Source of the DNA: an uncultured Candidatus Planktophila sp.
GTDB lineage: Bacteria; Actinomycetota; Actinomycetes; Nanopelagicales; Nanopelagicaceae
Reading direction: 5' to 3'
NCBI GenBank assembly: GCA_937975715.1
Contig: CALJUA010000068.1
Coordinates: forward strand, 1-14,598
DNA length: 14,598 nt
Shown here: positions 1 to 7,070 of the stretch, piece after piece
How positions within the stretch are numbered: the first letter of the stretch is position 1
How the letters are laid out: each line of letters begins with the position of its first letter
Translations under genes and position numbers: made by a program
The notes under the pieces: generated by a model
What the model saw: only the letters and a program-made list of their open reading frames with translations
What the model was told of the DNA's origin: nothing
Database searches by the model: none

Positions 1-524
1 AAGTTTTGGTCAATTGTGCAGGTGGTGCTTTTGATGCTGCCACAGTTTTAGATGGTGATGCTGAGATTTGGAAGAAGACATACGAAATCAATGTCATCGC
101 AACTCTTCGGATTACTAAGGCAGTTACTCCGCAGATGATTAAGAACGGCAAAGGCCACATTGTGGTGATTTCATCGACTGCTGGCCATCGGGCCTACGAA
201 AATGGCGGTAGCTATGTTGCAGCAAAATTCGCCGAAACTTCACTTGCTCACACCTTGCGCCTTGAACTCAACGGGCTTCCTATTCGCATTACAGAGATTG
301 CTCCGGGTATGGTCAAGACAGATGAATTCGCACTCAATCGTTTTGATGGAGATGGCTCTAAGGCATCAAAGGTGTATGAGGGCGTAGATGCGCCGCTGAC
401 TGCCGAAGATGTTGCCGAGTCCATTCGTTGGTCAGTCACGCTGCCAGATCATTTCAATGTAGACAGCATGGTGATTCGACCACTGGCACAGGCTGCCAAT
501 CACAAGGTTCATCGCACATCATGA
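1..524 (+). CDS. YdfG-like short-chain dehydrogenase/reductase, 5' truncated
   Basis: The gene enters the window already in frame (codons counted from base 3), so the N-terminal Rossmann half with the cofactor-binding glycine motif is missing; 173 residues remain. The visible part starts with VLVNCAGGA, the NAG motif of classical SDRs. The catalytic serine lies in VVISSTAG and the Tyr-Lys pair in SYVAAK. The tail, with NVDSMVIRPLAQAANHKVHR, resembles the C-terminus of NADP-dependent YdfG-type enzymes, which oxidise L-serine/L-allo-threonine or reduce malonic semialdehyde and related 3-oxo acids; that comparison is from memory. Expected to be a soluble cytoplasmic oxidoreductase. Its stop overlaps the start of the following acetyltransferase (ATGA), implying co-translation. 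The family call is very secure; the substrate is not determinable. Confidence 0.93.
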   Translation, partial: VLVNCAGGAFDAATVLDGDAEIWKKTYEINVIATLRITKAVTPQMIKNGKGHIVVISSTAGHRAYENGGSYVAAKFAETSLAHTLRLELNGLPIRITEIAPGMVKTDEFALNRFDGDGSKASKVYEGVDAPLTAEDVAESIRWSVTLPDHFNVDSMVIRPLAQAANHKVHRTS

Positions 525-994
525 CCGTTGTGCTTCGCCCTTATGTACCAGCTGATTTTGATCGTATCTGTGAAATTCGAGGTCTGGATACTCCAGAACG
601 TCGAGAGCGCTTTATTGCACGCCTAGAAAAACCAGGTGAGTGGTTCGATCATTACCTGCATCTAGCAATCGAGAGCGACGGCATCCTTGTTGGAGATTTC
701 CAGTTACGTCATTGCGATCGCACAACTCCGCCAGGTGCTTGGGATATGGGACTTGAACTCGCAGATGATGCGCGCGGAAAAGGAATTGGAACTCAAGCTC
801 TTTTAGAAGGCGCCAAATACGCTTTCGCAAACGGTGCACACCGCATCGAAGGTTCAACGGATGAGAACAATGTCGCAATGCGACGTGCCTTCGAAAAAGC
901 AGGATGGAAATTCGAAGGAATCCTTAAGGCTCTTTTTATCGAAGATGGCGAACCGCACGATTATTTCTCGTACGCAATTACAAAGTTCGATTAG
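521..994 (+). CDS. GNAT-family N-acetyltransferase (RimJ/RimL-like)
   Basis: A 157-residue protein, a normal length for a single GNAT domain. The N-terminus (MTVVLRPYVPADFDRI) is the usual first strand of the fold. The acetyl-CoA pyrophosphate-binding motif A is ARGKGIG (Q/R-x-x-G-x-G/A), and the motif B region is DENNVAMRRAFEKAGW, the N-x-x-A-x-x-x-x-E-K-x-G-F/W signature of RimJ/RimL-type enzymes. The start at 521 is preferred over an in-frame upstream codon at 428 because the domain begins exactly there and gives a 4-base ATGA overlap with the dehydrogenase stop, the usual sign of translational coupling. The acceptor (protein N-terminus, amino acid or small amine) cannot be inferred. The stop codon is interleaved with that of the convergent decarboxylase. 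Confidence 0.9.
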   Translation: MTVVLRPYVPADFDRICEIRGLDTPERRERFIARLEKPGEWFDHYLHLAIESDGILVGDFQLRHCDRTTPPGAWDMGLELADDARGKGIGTQALLEGAKYAFANGAHRIEGSTDENNVAMRRAFEKAGWKFEGILKALFIEDGEPHDYFSYAITKFD

Positions 995-2424
995 CTCTTT
1001 ACGACGCGATAAGTTGCGAGAGAAGAATCTGTTGCATACGCAATACGAACACCCGCATCTTTTGATGCCTTAAGACCCTCAAGAATCTGCGAAGTAAGAA
1101 CCTCACCTGGTGCAACAACTGCGACTCCTGGTGGATACGGTGCGATCAAGTCAGCCGAGATGCGCCCTTCTGCAGATAGAGCATCAACCATCTCAGTCTT
1201 CGCAAAGTAGGCATCACGCATCGAAATTCCACGAGTGGGTACAACGGACCAGCTGAGCGCCGTGGCACTTTCTCGGCGCTGGCCTTGGTGGCGTTTCAAA
1301 ATAGGTATAAGCGCATCTGCGAGAGCGGCGAATTCATCGGATGAATCTGCCAGCGTTGCGAGAAAGACGATGGTGTCACGATCTGCCATTTCCACGCGGA
1401 TGCCTGCAGCTTGTAAATCACGCTCGATATCAACCCCAGAAGCGCCTAGCTGCTGAACGCGAAGAACAACTTTTGTCGGATCAAATCGACCCGCAGGAAA
1501 ATCAGCAGGATAGAGAAAGATGGGTAGCGCAAATTCTGATTGCACCGTCTTCTTAAATTCTTCAACATTATTAATGAGCGCTGTATTGAGCTCCTTGCCG
1601 CGAGTTTGCAGCAACGCGCGAACGCCGTCAATCGATGCAAGAGGAGCACCTGCTGGTGAAGTTGTATGCGTTGTTTCGAAGCTCTGCTCGAGACGATCGA
1701 GGTTGAGGAATGTGCCCTTTGCTAAGAGAAGAGCAGATGCGCTGTAACCCGGAAGTGCTTTATGCACACTTGTAATGAGAGCATCGGCACCAACTTGGAA
1801 GGCATGGTGTGGAAGCTGAGGATGGAAACCAAAGTGGCCACCCCACGCAGCATCAAGGATGACGGGTACAGATTGCTTATGTGCGGCTTCAATGAGGACC
1901 GGAAGATCCGAAATTGTTCCGAGGTAGCCCGGTTCAGTCAGTAGAACTGCGATTGGTTTTTCCAAAAGAGCTTTCTCTAATTGCGCGATACCGATTCCAA
2001 TAGGAACTCCGGTTGTCTCATCGATATCAGGTGACATCCAGACTGGTTCGAGACCTGCGAGAACGAGTGCGCTCAAAATTGAACGATGTGCGGTGCGTGA
2101 AATTGCAACCTTGTCACCAGGTGCGCCCAGGCCTAACACGATTGCTTGGTTTGCATGGGTAGACCCACCCGTTGAAAAACGCGCATAGTCAGCGCCCCAG
2201 AGATCTGCAGCTAACTTCTCTGCTTTCTTCAAAGTTTGGTTGGTGAGCTTAATTTCATCGAGGCCTCCATAGAGAGGTGTATCGCTATCCACCACGGCTC
2301 CGAGCCCACTGTCGAGTCGACCTGCTTTCTGCTTATGCCCTGGAATTGTGAAAGGAGTACGAGCGCTTTCGAAATATGAGAGGTAAGCATCGAGAAGAGG
2401 CGCGCTGTTGCGGAGGTCACTCAT
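991..2424 (-). CDS. Orn/Lys/Arg decarboxylase family protein, short type, PLP-dependent
   Basis: A 477-residue fold-type-I PLP enzyme that would remove the alpha-carboxyl of a basic amino acid to give a polyamine precursor (cadaverine, putrescine or agmatine). Visible family marks in order are: the N-terminal PFTIPGHKQ; a PLP-phosphate loop FSTGGSTHAN; the ring-stacking histidine in RTAHRS; the PLP-nitrogen aspartate D191 in DAAWGGHFGFHP; the Schiff-base lysine K222 in SVHKALPG; and a C-terminal domain with PYPPGVAVVAPGE. Its size matches the short Bacillus YaaO/SpeA-type subgroup, not the ~700-residue enterobacterial enzymes. The start at 2424 sits 7 bases after a TAGACT hexamer, suggesting a leaderless mRNA. 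It is divergent from gabT, which suggests shared control of amine metabolism. Whether lysine, ornithine or arginine is the substrate is open. Confidence 0.92.
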   Translation of the reverse strand: MSDLRNSAPLLDAYLSYFESARTPFTIPGHKQKAGRLDSGLGAVVDSDTPLYGGLDEIKLTNQTLKKAEKLAADLWGADYARFSTGGSTHANQAIVLGLGAPGDKVAISRTAHRSILSALVLAGLEPVWMSPDIDETTGVPIGIGIAQLEKALLEKPIAVLLTEPGYLGTISDLPVLIEAAHKQSVPVILDAAWGGHFGFHPQLPHHAFQVGADALITSVHKALPGYSASALLLAKGTFLNLDRLEQSFETTHTTSPAGAPLASIDGVRALLQTRGKELNTALINNVEEFKKTVQSEFALPIFLYPADFPAGRFDPTKVVLRVQQLGASGVDIERDLQAAGIRVEMADRDTIVFLATLADSSDEFAALADALIPILKRHQGQRRESATALSWSVVPTRGISMRDAYFAKTEMVDALSAEGRISADLIAPYPPGVAVVAPGEVLTSQILEGLKASKDAGVRIAYATDSSLATYRVVKS

Positions 2425-2431
2425 GTTGGGA

Positions 2432-2437
2432 AGTCTA
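2432..2437 (-). promoter_or_regulatory. Putative -10 box of the decarboxylase (leaderless start)
   Basis: On the minus strand the hexamer is TAGACT (TANNNT, 4 of 6 matches to TATAAT). It is followed by 7 bases and then the ATG, so transcription would begin at or next to the start codon. No Shine-Dalgarno sequence precedes the gene. The same hexamer stands before the divergent gabT. No convincing -35 box is seen. Confidence 0.6.
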
Positions 2438-2449
2438 TCTTGATGCGAA

Positions 2450-2463
2450 TAGCCCTTGGGCTA
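2450..2463. promoter_or_regulatory. Perfect palindrome between divergent promoters, candidate operator
   Basis: TAGCCC-TT-GGGCTA is a perfect inverted repeat with 6-base arms. It lies in the 71-base gap between the decarboxylase and gabT, close to the midpoint of their two TAGACT hexamers and overlapping the place where the -35 element of the decarboxylase promoter would lie. A dimeric regulator bound here could control both genes. The sequence shows the symmetry; binding is inferred. Confidence 0.45.
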
Positions 2464-2483
2464 GCGCACATTTCATATGGCCT

Positions 2484-2489
2484 TAGACT
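2484..2489 (+). promoter_or_regulatory. Putative -10 box of gabT (leaderless start)
   Basis: TAGACT is followed by TTCCCC and then the ATG, a 6-base gap that would place the transcription start at the initiation codon. There is no purine-rich ribosome-binding site. The arrangement mirrors the divergent decarboxylase promoter. No good -35 match is seen at the usual distance. Confidence 0.6.
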
Positions 2490-2495
2490 TTCCCC

Positions 2496-3833
2496 ATGAC
2501 AGAAAAACTCCCACAATCACGCCACTTGGCCACTGAGATTCCAGGGCCACTTTCAACTGCAGCTATGCAGCGTCGTAAAGAGGCAGTGTCTGGGGGACTA
2601 GGAACTGCGATTCCCGTCATTATTAAGCGCGCATCTGATGCAATCCTTGAAGATATCGATGGAAACCGCATCATCGATCTCGGTTCAGGTATCGGCGTAA
2701 CAAACGTTGGCAATGCCGCACCTCTCGTTGTCGAGCGCGTGCAAGAAGCTGTCGCTGCATTTACACATACAAACTTCACGACAGCGCCATACATGGGTTA
2801 CATCGAAGTATGCGAAGCACTGAATCGCTTGACCCCAGGAAACTTTAAGAAGAAGTCAATCTTGCAGAACTCTGGTGCTGAAGCAGTTGAGAATGCAATC
2901 AAGATTGCGCGCCACTACACAAGGCGCCCAGCAATCGTTGTCTTCGAACACGCTTATCACGGCCGCACCAATCTCACGATGGCGCTGACTGCGAAGAACA
3001 TTCCTTACAAAGATGGTTTCGGACCATTTGCTAACGAGATTTATCGCATGCCAATGCCATATCCATATCGCTGGGTCGGAGATCAGGCAACCATTACCGA
3101 AGATGCTTTGAAGATGGTTACTACCAAGATCGAGAAAGAGATTGGCGCTCATAACGTAGCTGCTATCTTGATCGAGCCAATCCTTGGTGAGGGCGGATTC
3201 ATTGTTCCACCGAAGGGCTTCCTTCCAGGGCTTTCAAAGTTTGCAACAGAGAACAAGATTGTCTTTATCGCCGATGAAGTACAGGCAGGCTTTGCGCGCA
3301 CCGGTGATTGGTTTGCAGTTAATGATGAGAATGTCGAACCCGACATGATCGTTACCGCAAAGGGCATCGCTGGTGGCCTTCCACTTGCAGCAGTTACTGC
3401 TCGCGCAGAGATTATGGATTCATCCCATATTGGTGGACTCGGTGGCACTTATGGTGGAAATCCAATCGCATGTGCAGCGGCTCTTGCCGCAATCGAAATT
3501 ATCGAGAGCGAAAAGCTGGTAGAGCGCGCTCGCCACCTCGGCGAAATCATGTTCGCATCTCTTCGCGAGATCGCAGCAAAGCATCCAGAGATCGGCGAGA
3601 TCCGTGGACGTGGTGCGATGATTGCAATCGAACTTGTTAAGCCAGGGAGCAAAGATCCCAACACCGAACTCATGGCGAAGGTCATCAAGTACTGCCAGAG
3701 CAAGGGCGTCTTGATTTTGACCGCTGGCTCATATGGAAACGTCATCCGCTTCTTGCCACCTTTGGTGATTACCGATGAACTCCTCAAGGATGCCCTCGGC
3801 GTTCTTGCCGAAGCCTTCGACGCAGTCGCCTAA
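2496..3833 (+). CDS. gabT: 4-aminobutyrate aminotransferase (class III PLP aminotransferase)
   Basis: A 445-residue class III aminotransferase that converts 4-aminobutyrate plus 2-oxoglutarate to succinate semialdehyde plus glutamate; related omega-amino acids such as 5-aminovalerate are possible. Key marks in order are: the phosphate-binding NSGAEAVENAIK; HAYHGRT with the ring-stacking aromatic region; the EPILGEGGF segment; D260 in IADEVQAGFARTG; the Schiff-base lysine K289 in TAKGIAGG; and GGTYGGNPIACAAAL, close to the classical GabT pattern. The C-terminal half (KHPEIGEIRGRGAMIAIEL) also tracks GabT closely. Length is normal (about 425-450). It probably has a leaderless mRNA. The divergent decarboxylase suggests joint use in polyamine or GABA turnover, though no succinate-semialdehyde dehydrogenase is in view. 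It ends before a hairpin that may terminate its transcript. Confidence 0.93.
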   Translation: MTEKLPQSRHLATEIPGPLSTAAMQRRKEAVSGGLGTAIPVIIKRASDAILEDIDGNRIIDLGSGIGVTNVGNAAPLVVERVQEAVAAFTHTNFTTAPYMGYIEVCEALNRLTPGNFKKKSILQNSGAEAVENAIKIARHYTRRPAIVVFEHAYHGRTNLTMALTAKNIPYKDGFGPFANEIYRMPMPYPYRWVGDQATITEDALKMVTTKIEKEIGAHNVAAILIEPILGEGGFIVPPKGFLPGLSKFATENKIVFIADEVQAGFARTGDWFAVNDENVEPDMIVTAKGIAGGLPLAAVTARAEIMDSSHIGGLGGTYGGNPIACAAALAAIEIIESEKLVERARHLGEIMFASLREIAAKHPEIGEIRGRGAMIAIELVKPGSKDPNTELMAKVIKYCQSKGVLILTAGSYGNVIRFLPPLVITDELLKDALGVLAEAFDAVA

Positions 3834-3835
3834 CT

Positions 3836-3887
3836 TCACCCTGCTATCTCACCCCTAAAGGGGTGATTTGGCCTTCTCACAGGGTGA
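3836..3887. repeat. Nested inverted repeats upstream of the LuxR-type gene
   Basis: The outer pair is TCACCCTG (3836-3843) with CAGGGTGA (3880-3887). The inner pair is TCACCCCT (3849-3856) with AGGGGTGA (3859-3866), separated by AA. All four arms share the half-site TCACCC/GGGTGA. The block fills the 57-base gap between gabT and the regulator gene. As RNA the inner pair gives a 7-bp stem with a TAAA loop followed by TTT, so it could act as a weak terminator for gabT. As DNA it could be a multi-half-site operator for the regulator. The symmetry is observed; both roles are inferred. Confidence 0.55.
3849..3869 (+). terminator. Possible weak intrinsic terminator of gabT
   Basis: A 7-bp G+C-rich stem (TCACCCC/GGGGTGA) with a TAAA loop starts 16 bases after the gabT stop and is followed by only three T residues, then TTGGCC-like sequence. 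The short T tract makes termination inefficient or doubtful. The same bases may instead be an operator. Confidence 0.35.
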
Positions 3888-3890
3888 TTT

Positions 3891-6485
3891 ATGCGAGAGC
3901 CTTCACCCATGCCGAGTGATAAGAGTCTAGGAATTGCGCTCTCGCGCACCCTGATCCCCACCCTGCCGGCCGGTTATCTCTCACGCAAGCGCCTCTTTCC
4001 GCTGATTGACAATGAGCCTTCGGGAACCACCTTTGTCATAGCTCCAGGCGGATATGGAAAATCATCCCTGGTCGCTGAATGGGCTCAATACCAAGACGAT
4101 GGCGTGATTTGGATGACCGTCGCCAATGGCGACACCATCAATGAAATGTCTGCCATGTTGATCGCGGCGACCCGACAGGTTATTTCGAATTTTGCTCCAT
4201 GGTTCGAGAAAGAACAGCCACTACGTCCAACCGAAGTTGTGCGTCGCTGGGGCAATGAACTAATGCAGTCAGGCAAGAAATTTAAATTTGTTCTCGATAA
4301 TCTCAGAAGTGAAAGTACAAATGATGTCGAGATTGAAGTTCAGTTAATCGAGCAATTTCCTTCTAATGTGCATTTCATCGCAATTCGACGAAATGAAATT
4401 CCTGGAATTTATGTCATCTGTGCCTCACGTGGCCCAATTAAAGTTATTAATCAAAACGATTTGAGGTTCTCAGAAGAAGAGATTGAGAACTATGCAGCAA
4501 ATGCTGGCCTTGATCTCGATATCGAGTCTCGTAAGGTTCTTCAAGCGGCACATGGGTGGCCGTCTGCAACTTCATTGCTTCGCGCACACCTTCAGTCGGG
4601 TGCTAAAAAAGTGGATCTTGTAAAAGTTATGTCTGATCAAACTGAGCCTCTGCGCGCTCTGGCACAAGTAGTGATGGCGAATTTAGATGAACGCCTTTTG
4701 AATACCTGCGAACGGCTGTCAGTGCTTGAAGGGTTTAATCTGGATTTAGCAAAAGTTGTTTTAGGCAGTAGTTTCGATCTCGATTTGATTAATGCAATCG
4801 CACATAAAGGTGAAATCTTCTCCTTCTCACGAAATTCTGAAATGGAATTCATTTTTTCACCCATGGTTCGCCAAATACTTTTGGAAAATTTACGGAAGCG
4901 ATTCGAGCTTAAGAATGAAATTCATACAAAACTAATTAACTACTTTGAGGGCATTGGACTTCCGGATAAGGCGATTGATCATGCCTTCGAAGCTGGTAGC
5001 GATAAGAAAATTAGTGAACTTTTCCCTAATGCTGTACGAGCAAAACAAGCCCGTGGCCAGGGTGGCGACCTCTTACGTTGGGCAAATTATGCCGGTGACT
5101 CATCGAATGAAGGCGAGCTCAAGAAGGCGACTGTGAGAGCAACCGGATTTTTAGCTGATATTGATTTCAGAAGTGCTTTCAGTGAGATATCAAAGATAGA
5201 GCTGCTCTCAGAAACTTCTACAGCCTCAGAGTTCTATCGACAGTTCATCGAAGGCGCACTTTCCTATTCTCATATTTCGCTCGGCAAGTTCCAGGAACTC
5301 GAAGATGCATTTATCAGAGCCAAAATCGGCACGCCAGAGTGTTTTCTCGGAGTCGACGATCAAATAAACCTCATTCGACTCTTAACTGTTAAACGCTATA
5401 TCTGGAATCAGGCAGATGGGGTTGAAGAGTTATTTCTGTTATCTCAAGAACTAGGAAGCAAAACCTCTCTCTACACCTCCCACACTTTTTTGCTAGCTAT
5501 CCAAGCTATGCATCTTCATCAGCGCGGTGAGTACCGACGTGCGCATGATGTTGCAACTTCAGCTTTGGAGCAGCATCAAAAGTTCCGCTTTGTTGGAAAC
5601 CATGGTCCATTGGATGCAATGTTTGTAATCGCTCGATGCTTGCTCGAATTTTCTAGACCGCAAGAAGCGCTAGCTTTTCTTGATCAAATTCGCGCATATT
5701 CAACTCAGTGGAAGCAATGGCATTGGTATCTGACCGCCGACAAGCACATCGTGGAATTTCTTTCTTATAACAATCTTCAGCGTGAAGGACTTGAAAGAAT
5801 TAAGGCTGCTCGTGATTTTGTCAGCACTCTTGATGTTGAGAATAGATTAAGCGATCTCATCGATATCAGCGAGATGGCTGTTCGCAGAAAGCTGCTCGAT
5901 TTTGATCGACTTGAGAAATTGGTAAACCGGGCTCCTAAGATTAGAGATACCCAGCAATACAAAATGGCTGTTGATGAGCATTATGGCCGCAAGTCGCTCA
6001 AAGAAGATGCAAAGAAGCTTCCAGAGAACACTCCTCGAGACATGATCTGGAAGCACCTCATGGACGTTTCGCTTCATGTGGATACAGAGCACATAGCCAT
6101 GCCCGCGATGAGAGAAGCGCTACTTGTGGGAGCTCAAGTGGGAGCTCGAGAGACTTTCCTGCGCCAGCGAGATGAAATGGCGAACTACATCATCAAAGTG
6201 GCAAATGATTTTCCAACTGTCTACAACGAAGAACTAGCAACCGCAATGGCCGAACGCATCAAAGAACGAGGAAACACAATGACGACATCACAGCAGGCAC
6301 TGACAAAGCGTGAACTCGAGATTCTGCGACAGCTTTCAACCGGTCGAACCCTCACTGTGATCGCTGGCGAGCTTCACATCTCACAGAACACTATGAAGAC
6401 CCACCTCAAGAATCTCTATAAGAAGATGGGCGCAGAAGGCCGCCACGATGCAGTTGAAAAAGCGAAGTCAACTTTCCTTATCTAG
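3891..6485 (+). CDS. Large ATP-binding LuxR-family transcriptional regulator (MalT/LAL-like STAND protein)
   Basis: An 864-residue cytoplasmic regulator with the MalT/LAL layout. A short N-terminus (TLIPTLPAGYLSRKRLF) leads into a STAND NTPase with Walker A APGGYGKSS (residues 51-59, K57) and a Walker-B-like strand FKFVLDNL. A long helical middle part, probably TPR-like repeats that sense a ligand or partner, has no motif I can name. The C-terminus (about 804-860) is a LuxR/FixJ helix-turn-helix: LTKRELEILRQLSTG, then IAGELHISQNTMKTHLKNLYKKM. Such proteins activate transcription when ATP and an inducer drive oligomerisation. The start at 3891 is uncertain: an in-frame ATG at 3909 lacks only six residues, and neither has a good ribosome-binding site. 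The middle section looks A+T-richer than neighbouring enzyme genes. Target genes are unknown; gabT or its own promoter are candidates by position. Confidence 0.88.
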   Translation: MREPSPMPSDKSLGIALSRTLIPTLPAGYLSRKRLFPLIDNEPSGTTFVIAPGGYGKSSLVAEWAQYQDDGVIWMTVANGDTINEMSAMLIAATRQVISNFAPWFEKEQPLRPTEVVRRWGNELMQSGKKFKFVLDNLRSESTNDVEIEVQLIEQFPSNVHFIAIRRNEIPGIYVICASRGPIKVINQNDLRFSEEEIENYAANAGLDLDIESRKVLQAAHGWPSATSLLRAHLQSGAKKVDLVKVMSDQTEPLRALAQVVMANLDERLLNTCERLSVLEGFNLDLAKVVLGSSFDLDLINAIAHKGEIFSFSRNSEMEFIFSPMVRQILLENLRKRFELKNEIHTKLINYFEGIGLPDKAIDHAFEAGSDKKISELFPNAVRAKQARGQGGDLLRWANYAGDSSNEGELKKATVRATGFLADIDFRSAFSEISKIELLSETSTASEFYRQFIEGALSYSHISLGKFQELEDAFIRAKIGTPECFLGVDDQINLIRLLTVKRYIWNQADGVEELFLLSQELGSKTSLYTSHTFLLAIQAMHLHQRGEYRRAHDVATSALEQHQKFRFVGNHGPLDAMFVIARCLLEFSRPQEALAFLDQIRAYSTQWKQWHWYLTADKHIVEFLSYNNLQREGLERIKAARDFVSTLDVENRLSDLIDISEMAVRRKLLDFDRLEKLVNRAPKIRDTQQYKMAVDEHYGRKSLKEDAKKLPENTPRDMIWKHLMDVSLHVDTEHIAMPAMREALLVGAQVGARETFLRQRDEMANYIIKVANDFPTVYNEELATAMAERIKERGNTMTTSQQALTKRELEILRQLSTGRTLTVIAGELHISQNTMKTHLKNLYKKMGAEGRHDAVEKAKSTFLI

Positions 6486-6506
6486 TAGATAGGTAATACT
6501 TGCGGA

Positions 6507-7070
6507 GTGCACCAGCCTCCTATTTCAACTCCGCGTCTTGTGCTTCACCATATTCCGGTCGATGGCCTCATCTCGCTCATGGACGATAAAAGCGATCGCC
6601 TAGCTATCGCAGGAAGAGATATCTCAAATCCGTACCGAGTGCTAATTGATAATGAAGGCCCGCTGCCGTGGCGCGTACTGCAGGTGAAGGAAGATCCCGA
6701 GAAAAATAAATGGTTCCTGCGTTTTATAACCCTTGCAGATTCCAAAGAAATTATCGGAAGCACAAGTTTTCATGGAGTCCCTGATAGCGAAGGTATGGTC
6801 GAGATCGGAATTGGTCTTGATGAGCGATTCTGGGGTAAGGGATATGCCAAGGAAGCCCTCAAAGGAATGTGGCTCTGGGTTTGCAATCAGCCAGGGGTGA
6901 AAATTCTTCGCTACACAGTCAGCCCAACCAATATTGCATCCGCGAAAATCATCCATGGCTTCGACTTCGCTCACATGGGTCAGCAGATGGATGAAATAGA
7001 TGGCCCCGAAGATATTTATGAAATGTCTGTAGTGGATTTCTTGAAAAAATGGGGGAGCGGCAATGAGTGA
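6507..7070 (+). CDS. GNAT-family N-acetyltransferase (Acetyltransf_3/RimJ type)
   Basis: A 187-residue protein starting at GTG. The opening ISTPRLVLHHI matches the first strand typical of RimJ/RimL-like acetyltransferases (xTxRLxLR). Motif A is ERFWGKGYAKEALKG, binding acetyl-CoA, and the later TVSPTNIASAKIIHGFDF matches the N-x-x-S-x-x-x-x-x-x-x-G-F element. The substrate is unknown; ribosomal-protein N-termini and small amines are typical for relatives. It begins 21 bases after the LuxR gene stop and overlaps pgl by 8 bases, so it is probably co-transcribed with the pentose-phosphate genes, although no functional link is evident. GTG is chosen because it precedes the first conserved residues and no upstream in-frame start fits. 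Confidence 0.85.
   Translation: MHQPPISTPRLVLHHIPVDGLISLMDDKSDRLAIAGRDISNPYRVLIDNEGPLPWRVLQVKEDPEKNKWFLRFITLADSKEIIGSTSFHGVPDSEGMVEIGIGLDERFWGKGYAKEALKGMWLWVCNQPGVKILRYTVSPTNIASAKIIHGFDFAHMGQQMDEIDGPEDIYEMSVVDFLKKWGSGNE
7051..7057 (+). promoter_or_regulatory. Shine-Dalgarno sequence of pgl
   Basis: GGGGGAG ends 5 bases before the pgl ATG, inside the end of the acetyltransferase gene. It decides the pgl start at 7063 and contrasts with the leaderless-type starts of gabT and gnd. Confidence 0.7.

Noticed and set aside
428..520. An in-frame upstream start for the first acetyltransferase
   Set aside because: It would run inside the dehydrogenase gene, and the GNAT fold begins right at 521 with an ATGA overlap.
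1000..2300. Several open frames of 60-110 codons antisense to the decarboxylase, gabT, regulator, zwf and tgt genes
   Set aside because: They show no protein-family features, lack initiation signals and are shadows of strongly coding frames.
3909..3911. Alternative ATG start for the LuxR-type regulator
   Set aside because: Possible, but no better ribosome-binding site or -10 hexamer favours it; the longer form is kept with the uncertainty noted.
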